DNA from: Cranoglanis bouderius
Taxonomy: Eukaryota > Chordata > Actinopteri > Siluriformes > Cranoglanididae
NCBI GenBank assembly: GCA_023630585.1
Contig: CM042547.1
Coordinates: 5,682,368-5,746,367 of the forward strand
DNA length: 64,000 nt
Direction of reading: 5' to 3'
In this document: piece after piece, positions 44,801 through 53,785 of the stretch
Numbering within the stretch: the first letter of the stretch is position 1
Layout: each line of letters opens with the position of its first letter
The notes under the pieces: model-generated
Seen by the model: the letters and a program-made list of their open reading frames with translations, nothing else
What the model was told of the DNA's origin: nothing
Database searches by the model: none
Made by a program: the position numbers and the translations under genes

Positions 44801-46504
44801 ATTAGCTGATTGGCATGTCACCATATTCTAATTTGTTGAGATAGTGAATTGATGGGTTTTTATTAAATGTGAGCCAAAATCATCACAATTAAAAGAACCA
44901 AAGACTTAAACTACTTCAGTCTGTGTGCATTGAATTTATTTAATACACGAGTTTCACAATTTGAGTTGAATTACTGAAATAAATGAACTTTTCCACGACA
45001 TTCTAATTTATTGGGATGCACCTGTATTTCAGCTCCTGAAGAGGAAACTGAAGGGAGAAACCTCCCAAAATAAACAACAACTGAAAGACGCTGTGGTACA
45101 ACCCTGGAAAAGCATCACAAAAGAAGAATGCAGCAGTTTTGTGATGTCAGTGGGTTTCCAGCTTGATGCAGTTATTTGAAGCAAGGGATATGCAGCCAAA
45201 TATTAAGTTACTTTAAGACTGTCTGTTCTTATACTTTTGCTCACCTAAAAATTGGGTGGTCTGCAACAAAAGGTGTCAAGTTCTGTGTTGTTTAACACAT
45301 CTAGATGTAAATATCAGGTAATGAAAGCTGAAATTCTGATCTCAAAATATTCATCCTGATCTCAAACCAAAATGCCTTCATTTTATAGCATAAACAAAAT
45401 AATTGGCCTTGCTGTTACAATACTTTTGGAGGGGACTGTATAAGGAATAAAACATGTCTGGGAGTTAATGGAAAATAATCAACAACAAGGTGGTGTGATG
45501 TTGCCCAACACAAAGTGTAGTTAATCTTAAAGTTACAGCTTTACTTTTTACTATTACAAAGCATGGACACTGTAGACTCCTTCCAACAATGGTAAATAAA
45601 TGTCTCCTCACAGAAAACCTGACCATATCATCGATTACACAATTTTTAAAAATCTCTTTGTGAATGTGGAGGGTCTGTCCATAGTGTATTAGAACAAGTG
45701 CATTAATATAGACCTAATATTTGCCTTGCAGCTGGCACTATTGTCAGAGACTGTTATAGGAAATTAATCAACATCATGTGACCAATCAGATTTGAGAATT
45801 CAACAGCACTGTGGGATCATCATCAATATAAAGTGACAGCTGTGTCCATCCACAGTAAAGCTTCCTTAGGTCTCTGACCTGCCTGTGAACTCGGACTCCA
45901 TCCTCCTCAGGCACGCTGTTGAAGTCTGTCACCATTACTTTTCCGTCGATTTCACGATGATTCGTCTGAACACTGGTGTCCAGGAGGAAGACAGTCACTT
46001 GTGCTCCATCATCTACATGTATACACATGGAATTCTCATTAAACATACGCATTTCTCATTTCACATCTCATACACATTGTCATTCTCACTTCCTTTCAGA
46101 ATTTCAAAAATCCTTCACCTGAATAAAGGCATGACATACTGCAAACAGCCTATGGTGTGTATGTATGTACATGTGTCATGTGTAAGTGCACTCACTGGGT
46201 GGTGTGTATTTTCCAGTCTCATGCTTCGTTTGAATGATGCGCTCCAAGTTCCATGGGATGCCCTGGGCAAAAATGGACGAGTCCTCTTCAATGTACGCAA
46301 CATGAGGCAGCTTCAGAGCCTGTGAGCGGCACACAGAGTGAAATGAGAAGAGACAGGCAAGCGGGCTGTGTGCTGCACTCTGCCTTACACTGGAGCTCAG
46401 ACTGGTAAAGGAATAGTTTGAGGGAATATCATATTTTAAAACATTTTTAATTTACCTCAGCTTGGGGTACACTCAACATATGGAAGATACACATATATAT
46501 ATAG

Positions 46505-46563
<59 letters not shown>

Positions 46564-48541
46564 CAACATAACTACAAAATGCAATTTGAGGTAAAATTTC
46601 GGGTTTGCTGGGTTTGTAACAATTTGGCCGTGCAGTTTGTGTGATGCCAGTCAGTGGTTATAATTTTCCACATATTTCTGTGTTCAGACATTACACTGCA
46701 TTGCATAAGTATTCACCACCACCCCAACACATTTAGTGGTGCTACAACTTGGAACTCAAATGGTCTTTGTGATTATTTGTCATGAATCTTTACACAGTCA
46801 ACAATAATACTGAAGTGAGAGTGAAAATAAATAAATAAATAAATATTTGTCAACGCGTGTGTTTACCCACATTGGTGAAAACCCTCTCAATTAGATCTGA
46901 TGCAACCAGTTACCATCAAAAGTCATATAATTATGTGACTTACAATTCTATAATTACAGGTTGAATGGAGTCAACCTGTGAGCAATAAAGTGTCATGTGA
47001 TCGCAATATAAATACACCTGTTCCTGGAAGACCCCAGGAATTTGTTACAGAGCACACCTAAACAAACAGTATGATGAAGACCAAGGACATTTCAAAATAA
47101 GCCTAGGACAATGTTCTTTAACTTTGAACATCATACAGAGCACCATTAAATCCTATATTAAAACATGGAGAGAAAAAATATGGCAGAACCCCAATTCTGC
47201 CTAGAGGAGGCTGTCTACCAAATGTCAGTGATCAGGTACGTAGGGCATTAGACAATATATTAGCTGATACATCTGAGATACAGTGCCCTCCACTAATATT
47301 GGCACCCTTGGTAAATTATTATTTTTTTTAATTGTCTTTATTGTTTAACCTTTTGATCTTTTGTTAAAAACAATTCACAAAAATACTCTGCTCTCATGGA
47401 TATCAAACAATTGCAAACAAAATGCTTTCTTAAATATAGGTGTGCAACAATTATTGGCACCCTTTTAGTCAATACTTTGTGCTACCTCCCTTTGCCAAGA
47501 TAACAGCTCTGAGTCTTCTCCTATAAAGCCTGATGAGGTTGGAGAATACATGGCAAGTGATCTGAGACCATTCCTCCATACAGAATCTCTCCAGATCCTT
47601 CAAATTTCGAGGTCCACACTGGTGGACTCTCCACTTCAGTTCACCCCACAGGTTTTGTATGGGTTTCAAGTCAGGGGACTGGGATGGCCATGGCAGGACC
47701 TTGATTTTTTGTCCAGTAAACCATTTTTGTTTTGATTTTGATGTATGTTTTGGATCATTGTCCTGCTGGAAGATCCAACCATGGCCCATTTTAAGCTTTC
47801 TGGCACAGGAGATCTTTTGACAGTGCCTTGGCACCCATAGTTGATTGTTTGCTTCAGTTGCACTACAAAATGCTCCAGGAAAGCTCTTTTCATGCTGAGC
47901 TAATCAAAATGACCACAGCTAATCACAGTTGAAAGTCAAATGGCTTTGTGCACCATTGAGAAGGTGATTAGTTACACCTTATTGAGTTTACAAGTCAATT
48001 TTAGGACGGGGGTGATCCTTTTTCCAACTCAGTGATTCAGGTTTTTTATTTTTTATTTTTTTCTGACATGTTGGTGTTATATCTTTCACTTGGATGTTAT
48101 AAGTTGCACTGAATAAATACAGCTGGATAAAAGAAAAACTGTGTCCATCTTCATTTCAGGCTGAAAAGAAACAACATGTGATTATTTTAAAGGGGGGTGA
48201 TTCTTTTAAATACCCACTGTATTCTATATATCAGGCTCAGATCTCAGGATCTATTCTCTTATCAAGACGGCTTTAAAATATTATAGCAAAATGTAAAAAT
48301 ATAAAAAAGTTTAATACTGCTTCAGTTTTATATGGCACTCCGTGCCATCTTTGATACTGTGAATGTGAAGTTCTATTCAGATACTGTGACATACCAAAAG
48401 TGTGTCACAGTTTTGTTTTTCCCCCACAAATTTGAATACACTTTTCAGAGAAGATATACCATTCTAAAATCCTCACATAAAGAAGGGGTGTAGCACCTGT
48501 AATTTTTTTTCAAGATTTTTATTTTCATGTATCCCATAACT

Positions 48542-48605
<64 letters not shown>

Positions 48606-51600
48606 TCATTCACTTTCACATGTAATCAAATATTATTAATGTTTCACATGTTTTTATTTGGATTCACTTGTGCAGTTTCAGGGCCAAAGTCAACTTCTAA
48701 GTCAGTACTATTAACTGCTATGGAATCCTGAGTAATTACTCGGTAAGTAATAATAAAATTATGAAATAAGCAATAATTACAGAGTAGTAAGAAATAGTTT
48801 CCAAGAAAAAAACAAGGGCTGTTGGATTCAGGTGAGGGGAAGGGAGGAACTAGAGACACATTTTGAGGCAGTATCTAACATTATGACTTAATGTATCTTT
48901 GTACCCATAACTAAAAAATATACATTTTGGAATACAACAAAAGCCTGAATCACCTTTATACAACACAGTGCATTTATAATTAACCAGGGTGCCAGATCAT
49001 GACTCACAAGTTGATATATAGTCTTAATTATATTTTACGAAAACGAATTGTGCTGATCATTATGATTGCATTTAGATGTAATTTTGCCACCGTTTGAAAT
49101 TAATTATAGTCAGTTGGGAAGACTTTAACCCTTGGACTTGACCAGGCAATCCAATCAGGCAACCCTAATTTCTACATAACTACAAGTTGATTATAGTCAC
49201 CTAGGAGATACATAAGACTTATTGCTTAGTTCTCTGTAATTATTGCTTAGTTCATAATGAACTACCAAACCATTACTTCCTTATTACTTACTGAGTAATT
49301 ACCCAGTATTTATTAGTAGTTAATTTTACTAACTTAGATGTTAACAGAGAATTACATTACAGCAGAGTTTGTTCCTGCTTAGTCACTGCATTGTTACCTA
49401 TGAGTTAGTGAACAGTATTATAAGTTTCACCATCAAAGGTTCTAACCTTCATTTTAACCATGATAGGAACAATACTAGTTTGTACAGGACAGAAGGACAA
49501 TCAAACCAACAACATAAGGGATGGCTAATTTACCATGGGCAGGACTTCACTGCTCATTTTAATCAGGAATCCACAGAAGGCTCCAGTGTAAGTGTGCGCG
49601 ATGTGGATGGTGTGTCCGCTCCTGGCAGCCTGTGCACGCAGAGTGCTCACTGTCCGCTGCACGTGACTGTCGCATGCTCCCTCCCGCATCACCACAAGGT
49701 ACTGCTCTGGTATGCGCCATGCACTCTGTGCACCAAACAACACACACACAATTACGCACAAATTTCACCCGAGCTGGAAAACTTCATAGAACAAAACGCT
49801 AATGAATTTTCATCTACAGGGTTTAATTCACTGTCGCCCTGTTGGTTTCACCCTTACAGTAGTTATCTAAGTCATTAATAATGTGTTAATAATAATGTTC
49901 TAATTCAACACAGGAAACTTTGCTGTGTTGATAATACATCATCTTTGAAGAAATGTCCAAAACATCGATCAGCAAAAGTGCTTAAGCACATAATATGCTC
50001 ACTGAAATGTGCCATGTGGCTTCAACATAACGCATGACGGTGTTCTTTTCCTAAAGGGGTCCTTTTTGATAACATCTCTTAATATTACTAGTGATAAAAT
50101 GTCCCCCCAGGTACTCCACTGAGTGGTAGCAATTTAATCAGGAGAATGCACAAGAGCATTAATGAGGTCAGGCACTGATGTCAGGCGAGGAGGCCTGGTG
50201 CGCACCAAGTAAGATGACATTCCAGTTCATCCCAAAGGTGTTTAGTCGGGTTGAGGTCAGGGCTCCGTGCAGGACACTCGAGTTTTTCCATTGCATTGTT
50301 GGCAAACCTTGTCTTCATGGATATCGCTTTGTTAACAGGGACATCATCATGCTGGAACAGGTTTGGGCCTCTTTGTTCCAGTGATGGGAAATTGCAATGA
50401 TACAGCATGCAAAGACATTCAATGCAATTGTGTGCTTCCGAATTTGCAGCAACAGTTTGGGGAAGGAAAATACATATGGGTGTGACAGTCAGGTGTTCCC
50501 AAACTTTTGGCCATATAGTGTATAAGGGGGTATGACCAGCATCAAACAGGACGTTGACGCCAAAAATCATGGCGTAGGAAAAATGTCATGCTTCAGTTAT
50601 TTATTTATTTTTTTTTTTTTTAACACAAGGTCCTAAAATTGTCATACATTAGACTTATAGGCAGTATGATATACAGTATGCATATATGTATACGATGTGC
50701 TACTATAACAAAATAAGCATATGGTTAGGTCAAATCATGTACATATTTTTTAAAATAATTTAATCATTTTCAAGAGTTTCCAAATGACTAAACATTGCAG
50801 ACTGGAAAATATAGAATGCTACTTAAAGCCTACTGCTTATGCAGAACTTTTTTTCCTTAGTTTACTGTGTTTGTATAATTTTAGAGATTGATGTTTGTAT
50901 ATATTTTTCAAATATTATGTTATGATACTATTGAAAGAATACAATAGATAAAGTGCTACAAGTGATTTACATTTCAGTGCTGTTTTTACTGGGCTTTTTA
51001 CTTAATATGTTCATACAAATGTTATAAAAGATTGGTTATGAATTTGTTGTTATAACTCTGTTATTGTTGGTATTACACAATACCATATTATGTTACTCAG
51101 GCCAACATCTTGTGTACTCAATTTTACTTGTGTACTGTGTTCATTTAATATGAGTATGTTGATGACGCATATGGAGAAGTTTTTTTTCCTTTTCATTTAT
51201 TGATGCCATGATGAATAAGTATGCTACAAATAAATAACGCTTTCACACGTCACTGAGGATGACACTACATGTCTCAAATGTCATTAACATGGTTTTCAGT
51301 CAACCTTGACAAGCCATGCTTCTTTAGAATATGATATTAATATTTTTTCGTCATATGTATATAGCCAACACCAGAAGGATCTCAGAAATATATCCTTTGT
51401 TAGGATGTTTCTTTCAGTAATGCCAAGAAAGTTGAGTCAATATGGAAATTCAAAACTGTCCCATATCCACCCTGAAATTAATTCCTGGCTACTCCACTGC
51501 TGCCACTGACTGTGAAGATAAAGTGCAATTGTCCTATCCAGCAGGCTGATGCAATGATATTCATGATTTCAAGTCACAATATAAGCAAGAAATATCCTCA

Positions 51601-52287
51601 GTTCACACCAATAGAAGTGTTTCAAAACTTTGTTTAAACATCGATTAACTGAGCTCCAAAATTCTTGTTAAAATCTTGAAAGGTTCTTTAGGTTTAAGGT
51701 TTGAATTATTATTATTTTTATTTTTTTTAAACTCCTTGAGCCTGCTCCCATTTCCACCCATGTACTCAAAGCTCTGCCCTCAAACCTTATAGTGGTTCAA
51801 TTAGAGAGCATTCTAACTAGATTTACCATTAGCAAGCACTTTGGAGCAAACTCGAACATTCAACTGCTCAAAAGCCAAGTTACAACTCTATAAACATGCA
51901 ACTTGTCCACATAATGATTTAAAAGGAAAACACATTCCGGACCGGAAGACAGATTTCCAAACTGGTGGAGTTTTTTTTTTTGTTTGTTTGTTTGTTTTTT
52001 TTGCTTTTTTGTTTTTCAGCTACAATGCACTTGTCCTGGGATCATTTCCACATAATTTCGCACGTTATTTGTTCTAGCAAGAAATGCAAAACATTGCCTA
52101 TTGCACCTTTAACTGCGCAGTTACGATGCAGAGCAGGTTGCAGTCTCACCTTTGTGCACCTGAGGAACTCGGCCACGCGCTCAGTTTGAGGCTCGTGATG
52201 ATCGATCGGAGGTGCGTTCACCTGTGTATCTTCAGGGTTGTCACAAGCTGCCAGCGCCGCCAGACACAGCACGAGGACGAGACTCAT
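35845..52287 (-). CDS. pcsk9: Proprotein convertase subtilisin/kexin type 9, complete, 12 coding exons
   Basis: PCSK9 is a secreted subtilase that cuts itself once and then acts as a binding partner that sends LDL-receptor-family proteins to lysosomes. Minus-strand coding exons: 52150-52287, 49534-49725, 46196-46319, 45879-46012, 42216-42357, 41863-42059, 40237-40420, 39970-40140, 39466-39614, 38024-38189, 37614-37789 and 35845-36051. They total 1980 nt, or 659 residues plus stop (human 692). The ATG at 52287 begins a signal peptide (MSLVLVLCLAALAA). The catalytic triad is Asp163 (FLLDTS), His203 (CDSHGTH) and Ser363 (SGTSQAAAH), with oxyanion Asn294 (AAGNYQDD). All four are 23 below the human numbers. 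Exons 2-7 have the lengths I recall for human PCSK9. The C-terminal Cys/His-rich domain is complete. No frameshift or stop is seen, so the gene looks active. Confidence 0.96.
36167..36430 (-). mobile_element. Truncated copy of the ACTATATGGCCAAAAG Tc1-like family
   Basis: GCACTATATGGCCAAAAGTT opens the copy, followed by the family's typical CCCCTTTGCTGTTATAATAA. It stops near 36430, inside PCSK9 intron 11. Confidence 0.7.
36716..36796. repeat. Perfect hairpin, 34-bp arms, 13-nt loop
   Basis: Arms 36716-36749 (TGGTGTCCACCAATAGAGGC and on) and 36763-36796 are exact complements around a 13-nt loop. It lies in PCSK9 intron 11, between a Tc1-like fragment and an L2-like fragment. Confidence 0.9.
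36837..37150 (+). mobile_element. L2/CR1-like LINE reverse-transcriptase fragment
   Basis: Translation with small frame changes gives VLVQSLVMSILDYCKSLLVD, LPPHP and further on SDLKH-type remains. These match the conserved LVLSKLDYCNSLLAGLP and LHWLPIAARIRFKT segments of fish L2-type LINEs. It is a short inactive fragment in PCSK9 intron 11. Confidence 0.65.
39233..39390 (+). mobile_element. Second tRNA-derived SINE family, copy 2 (5' truncated)
   Basis: AATTGGCCGTGCTCTCTGGG, AGCCAATCACAGGCACTTGC and CGGAAGAGGGCAGATAGCCC share the body with the copy at 1385-1585. The head is missing. It sits in PCSK9 between exons 9 and 10. Confidence 0.5.
40521..40640 (+). mobile_element. Degraded SINE-like fragment
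   Basis: GAGCTCAGGTTACTGTCTG, CATGTCCTCCCCATGTTTG and TTTTCCTCCCATCTCCCAAA resemble the body of the common fish SINE/LINE-tail repeats. A shorter related piece starting GAGCTCAGGTTACTGTCTGG lies at 42526-42576. Confidence 0.45.
40700..40891. mobile_element. Palindromic MITE, hAT-like (CAGTGGTCACC ends)
   Basis: A perfect 17-bp terminal inverted repeat (CAGTGGTCACCAACCCT) bounds a 192-bp element. The inner arms (GATCTACCTTCCTG / CAGGAAGGTAGATC) are also complementary. It lies in PCSK9 intron 6 and has no coding capacity. Confidence 0.75.
41428..41823 (+). mobile_element. 3' half of the ACTATATGGCCAAAAG Tc1-like family
   Basis: The plus strand shows broken transposase (GAATGCCCCTGTGCACAAAG, GACCTCAACCCTACTGAACA, the PDLNPTEH motif) and ends ACTTTTGGCCAAATAGTGTA. 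It abuts PCSK9 exon 6 (41863), 40 bp from the donor. Confidence 0.75.
43514..45024 (-). mobile_element. Young Tc1-like transposon nested in an older one
   Basis: The 1511-bp element is bounded by 201-bp terminal inverted repeats (43514-43714 and 44824-45024) that differ at three positions. They begin CAGGTGCATCTCAATAAATT and are flanked by a TA on each side (43512-43513, 45025-45026). Removing the element and one TA rejoins the host transposase frame. It encodes a nearly complete transposase. Confidence 0.93.
43922..44761 (-). CDS. Tc1-like transposase, 279 residues, C-terminus frameshifted
   Basis: The frame starts MVSQFGSLGKPQTFIAKEAG and holds the paired DNA-binding helices followed by the DDE nuclease: Asp in LFSDESKF, Asp in FQQDLAPAHTAKS, Glu in SPHLNPIENLWGIVK. 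It stops at RPKKCR. The next bases continue in another frame with Tc1-type sequence (NADELKATVKETWASI), so a one-base change in a run of seven A (RC of 43940s) probably truncates the last 50 or so residues. Mobility would cut and paste the element at TA sites. This is the best-preserved transposase in the window. Confidence 0.85.
   Translation of the reverse strand: MVSQFGSLGKPQTFIAKEAGCSQSAVSKHVNRKLSGKKKCGRKRCTTNRENRSLMRIVKQNRFKNLSELHKEWTEAGVKASRATTHRRVKEFGYSCQIPLVKPLLNHRQRQRRLTWAKEKKNWTVAQWSKVLFSDESKFCISFGNQGPRVWRKGGEAHSPSCLKSSVKFPQSVMIWGAMSSAGVGPLCFLKTKVTAPVYQEILEHFMLPSADQLFEDADFIFQQDLAPAHTAKSTKSWLNDHGVGVLDWPANSPHLNPIENLWGIVKRKMRNKRPKKCR
46508..46560. repeat. (TA)n microsatellite
   Basis: About 26 TA units in PCSK9 intron 2. 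Confidence 0.95.
46690..48230. mobile_element. Mosaic of Tc1-like fragments in PCSK9 intron 2
   Basis: The left end GCATTGCATAAGTATTCACC (46702) is shared with repeats near 56155 and 56290. A second element starts at 47281 (CAGTGCCCTCCACTAATATT) with minus-strand transposase at 47469-47834. A third terminus (AGGGGGGTGATTCTTTTAAA to CCCACTGTAT) ends near 48222. The pieces overlap in a way that suggests nested insertions followed by deletions. Confidence 0.6.
47469..47834 (-). pseudogene. Tc1-like transposase C-terminal half, catalytic Glu replaced
   Basis: A 121-codon frame covers the second catalytic Asp (IFQQDNDPKHTSKS) and the third motif, which reads PDLKPIQNLWGELK where the family has IENLW. 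It ends VILAKGGSTKY, the normal Tc1-type terminus. The N-terminal half is missing, so it is a pseudogene. Confidence 0.75.
48545..48602. repeat. (CA)n microsatellite
   Basis: About 29 CA units in PCSK9 intron 2. Confidence 0.95.
50139..50522 (-). mobile_element. 3' half of the ACTATATGGCCAAAAG Tc1-like family
   Basis: The minus strand gives FQHDDVPVNKAISMKT and SPDLNPTKHLWDELE, the latter with Lys for the catalytic Glu. The terminus is CAAACTTTTGGCCATATAGT. It sits in PCSK9 intron 1. Confidence 0.7.
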
Positions 52288-52355
52288 TTTCCGAAAAGTT
52301 TTTCGTCTGCCTGGATGCTATAATTCCGCAAAAGTGTTTAAGCGCATTAATATTT

Positions 52356-52363
52356 TCACGTGA
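52356..52363. promoter_or_regulatory. Palindromic E-box TCACGTGA upstream of PCSK9 ATG
   Basis: TCACGTGA, the binding core of bHLH-ZIP factors such as USF, TFE3 and SREBP, lies 69-76 bp upstream of the PCSK9 start codon. It may be in the 5' UTR or the proximal promoter; the transcription start is unknown. Confidence 0.4.
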
Positions 52364-52465
52364 TGCTGCCACAGTGTTTAGTTTTGATCAGATATTGTTC
52401 AGATCCTGCAATAACGCGCACCTTGCAGGTTACTTACAGGCTACAGTCTAACGCATGCACCTGCT

Positions 52466-52470
52466 ATTGG
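52466..52470 (-). promoter_or_regulatory. CCAAT box upstream of PCSK9
   Basis: Plus-strand ATTGG reads CCAAT on the PCSK9 strand, about 180 bp upstream of the start codon. NF-Y at CCAAT often acts together with SREBP; the link here is inference. Confidence 0.35.
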
Positions 52471-52545
52471 TGGAGGTGGGTTTTTTTTGTTTTGTTTTTG
52501 TTTTTTATTTAATGCTGCAGGTCTTTGATAAAGTCAGTGACTTAA

Positions 52546-52554
52546 GGCGGGGCC
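52546..52554. promoter_or_regulatory. GC box (Sp1-like) upstream of PCSK9
   Basis: GGCGGGGCC is a strong Sp1-type GC box, about 260 bp upstream of the PCSK9 ATG and 19 bp from the sterol-regulatory-element match. A TGACGTA half-CRE lies just beyond it. Confidence 0.45.
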
Positions 52555-52572
52555 TGATGACGTATGAAGTGC

Positions 52573-52581
52573 TCACGCCAC
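52573..52581 (-). promoter_or_regulatory. Sterol regulatory element match upstream of PCSK9
   Basis: TCACGCCAC on the plus strand (GTGGCGTGA on the PCSK9 strand) fits the SRE consensus TCACNCCAC exactly. It also matches the human PCSK9 SRE core (GTGGCGTGAT) as I remember it. It lies about 290 bp upstream of the start codon next to a GC box, the same pairing as in the human promoter. SREBP-2 control is inferred. Confidence 0.5.
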
Positions 52582-52950
52582 CGCCTTCAGATCGAACGAT
52601 CGCTCCTTACGTAAGGACTTTTAGGAAACGGAGTCAGGTTTCATTGAGATTCTGGAAGCTGAAATGAAATCAGCTTTTCATATGACCTAAGTATACTCAT
52701 CACTGACATTCTGCATCACCTGTGTTTTTACTGTGAGCTGATATTTGTGACATAGGTGTGAAGTATTTGTTTGGAATATTAGGCTATAATATAGAATAAA
52801 ATATTAATGTTTCTCACGCTAATTGCCTTGTTTTGTTCAATAAGCATGACGCCAGAACCACTAAGTATCATAATCATGTTCTAATGGTGAGACGTGAAGC
52901 CTTTTTGAAATCACACTTTTGCCCCGTTACATTTTTTATTTTTTTTAACC

Positions 52951-53446
52951 GGCCACTTTATTAGGAACATTCATGCAGTTATCCAGATAACAGCAGCACA
53001 ACGCATAACATCATGCAGATACAGAGCAAAGACCTCAGTTAATGTTCACATCAGAACGAGGGAAAATGTGTTCTTAATGACTTTAATGGCCTTGGCATGG
53101 TTGGTGGTGCCAGACGGGCTTGTCTGAGTGTTTCAGAAACCAGCCTACAGAAAAGCATGTCAGAATGCACAACACATTCAATCTTGAGGCTGATGGGCTA
53201 CAACAGCAGTTTCGCAGAAGCCTGTTGTGTAGTTTTGGGGCGCATGTGCCAACTGTAAACTGGAGTGGAACCCAATGTGGTCTCCTGCTGTTGTAGCCCA
53301 TCCGCCTCAACGCTCAATGCGTTGTAAATTCAGAGATGCTTTTCTGCCCACCACGGTTGTAAAGAGTGGTTGGTTGAGTTATCATAGCCTTCCTGTCAGC
53401 TCAAACCAGTCTGGCCATTGTCCTCTGACCTCTCTCATCATGGATG

Positions 53447-53528
<82 letters not shown>

Positions 53529-53785
53529 CACACCATTATGTGTAAACTCTAGCGACTGTTATGTGTGGAAAAAACCAGGAAGTCAGCAGTTTCTGAGATA
53601 ATCAAACCCTAGCCCATTTGGCACCAACAGCCAAGTCACTGAGATCACATTTTCCCCCATTCTGATGTTTGATGTGAACATTAACTAACGCTCTGTAGCA
53701 TTTAATTTATTTTGCTGCTTCTACTGATTGGATAAATGCATGAATGAGCGGGTTTGCAGGGCTACAGGTGCTCCTATTAACTGCT
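52951..53785. mobile_element. Fold-back Tc1-like element between PCSK9 and BSND
   Basis: The left half (52951-53220) is the 5' part of the GGCCACTTTATTAGGAAC family in forward orientation. The right half (53274-53785) is the same part in reverse. Around the centre, GATGGGCTACAACAGCAG and CTGCTGTTGTAGCCCATC face each other. An 80-bp (GT)n tract at 53446-53526 interrupts the right arm. Confidence 0.7.
53446..53526. repeat. (GT)n microsatellite
   Basis: About 40 GT units inside the right arm of the fold-back element. Confidence 0.95.

Larger units (their letters stand above)
42577..45441 (+). mobile_element. Tc1-like transposon, split by a younger insertion
   Basis: A plus-strand transposase begins MKTRELSMGEKQAILKLRKE at 42744, continues in broken frames through NDPKHTANTTKDFV (near 43400) and resumes after the nested element with the LLKRKLKGET-type C-terminus at 45030-45060. 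Its right end is GGAGGGGACTGTAT (45428-45441). The left terminus is not clear, so 42577 is approximate. It sits in PCSK9 intron 4. Confidence 0.8.
39970..46012 (-). other. pcsk9: PCSK9 exons 4-8: subtilisin-like catalytic domain
   Basis: Exon 4 (45879-46012) carries catalytic Asp163. Exon 5 (42216-42357) carries His203. Exon 6 (41863-42059) carries Asn294. Exon 7 (40237-40420) carries Ser363 and also Asp351 in SSDCPTCF, the position of human Asp374 that affects receptor affinity. Exon 8 (39970-40140) ends the domain (MVAALPTSAAKG). Intron 4 (42358-45878) contains a nested Tc1-like pair. Confidence 0.94.
46196..52287 (-). other. pcsk9: PCSK9 exons 1-3: signal peptide, prodomain, autocleavage site
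   Basis: Exon 1 (52150-52287) encodes the signal peptide and a short N-terminal tail. Exon 2 (49534-49725) encodes the inhibitor-fold prodomain (EQYLVVMREG to GFLIKMSSEV). Exon 3 (46196-46319) encodes LPHVAYIEEDSSIFAQ and then GIPWNLERI. The autocleavage junction is therefore Gln129-Gly130, against Gln152-Ser153 in human. The mature N-terminal tail lacks the long acidic tract known from mammals. Confidence 0.93.

Noticed and set aside
49369..49878. Plus-strand open frame of 169 codons
   Set aside because: It is the antisense shadow of PCSK9 exon 2 (49534-49725) plus flanking intron.
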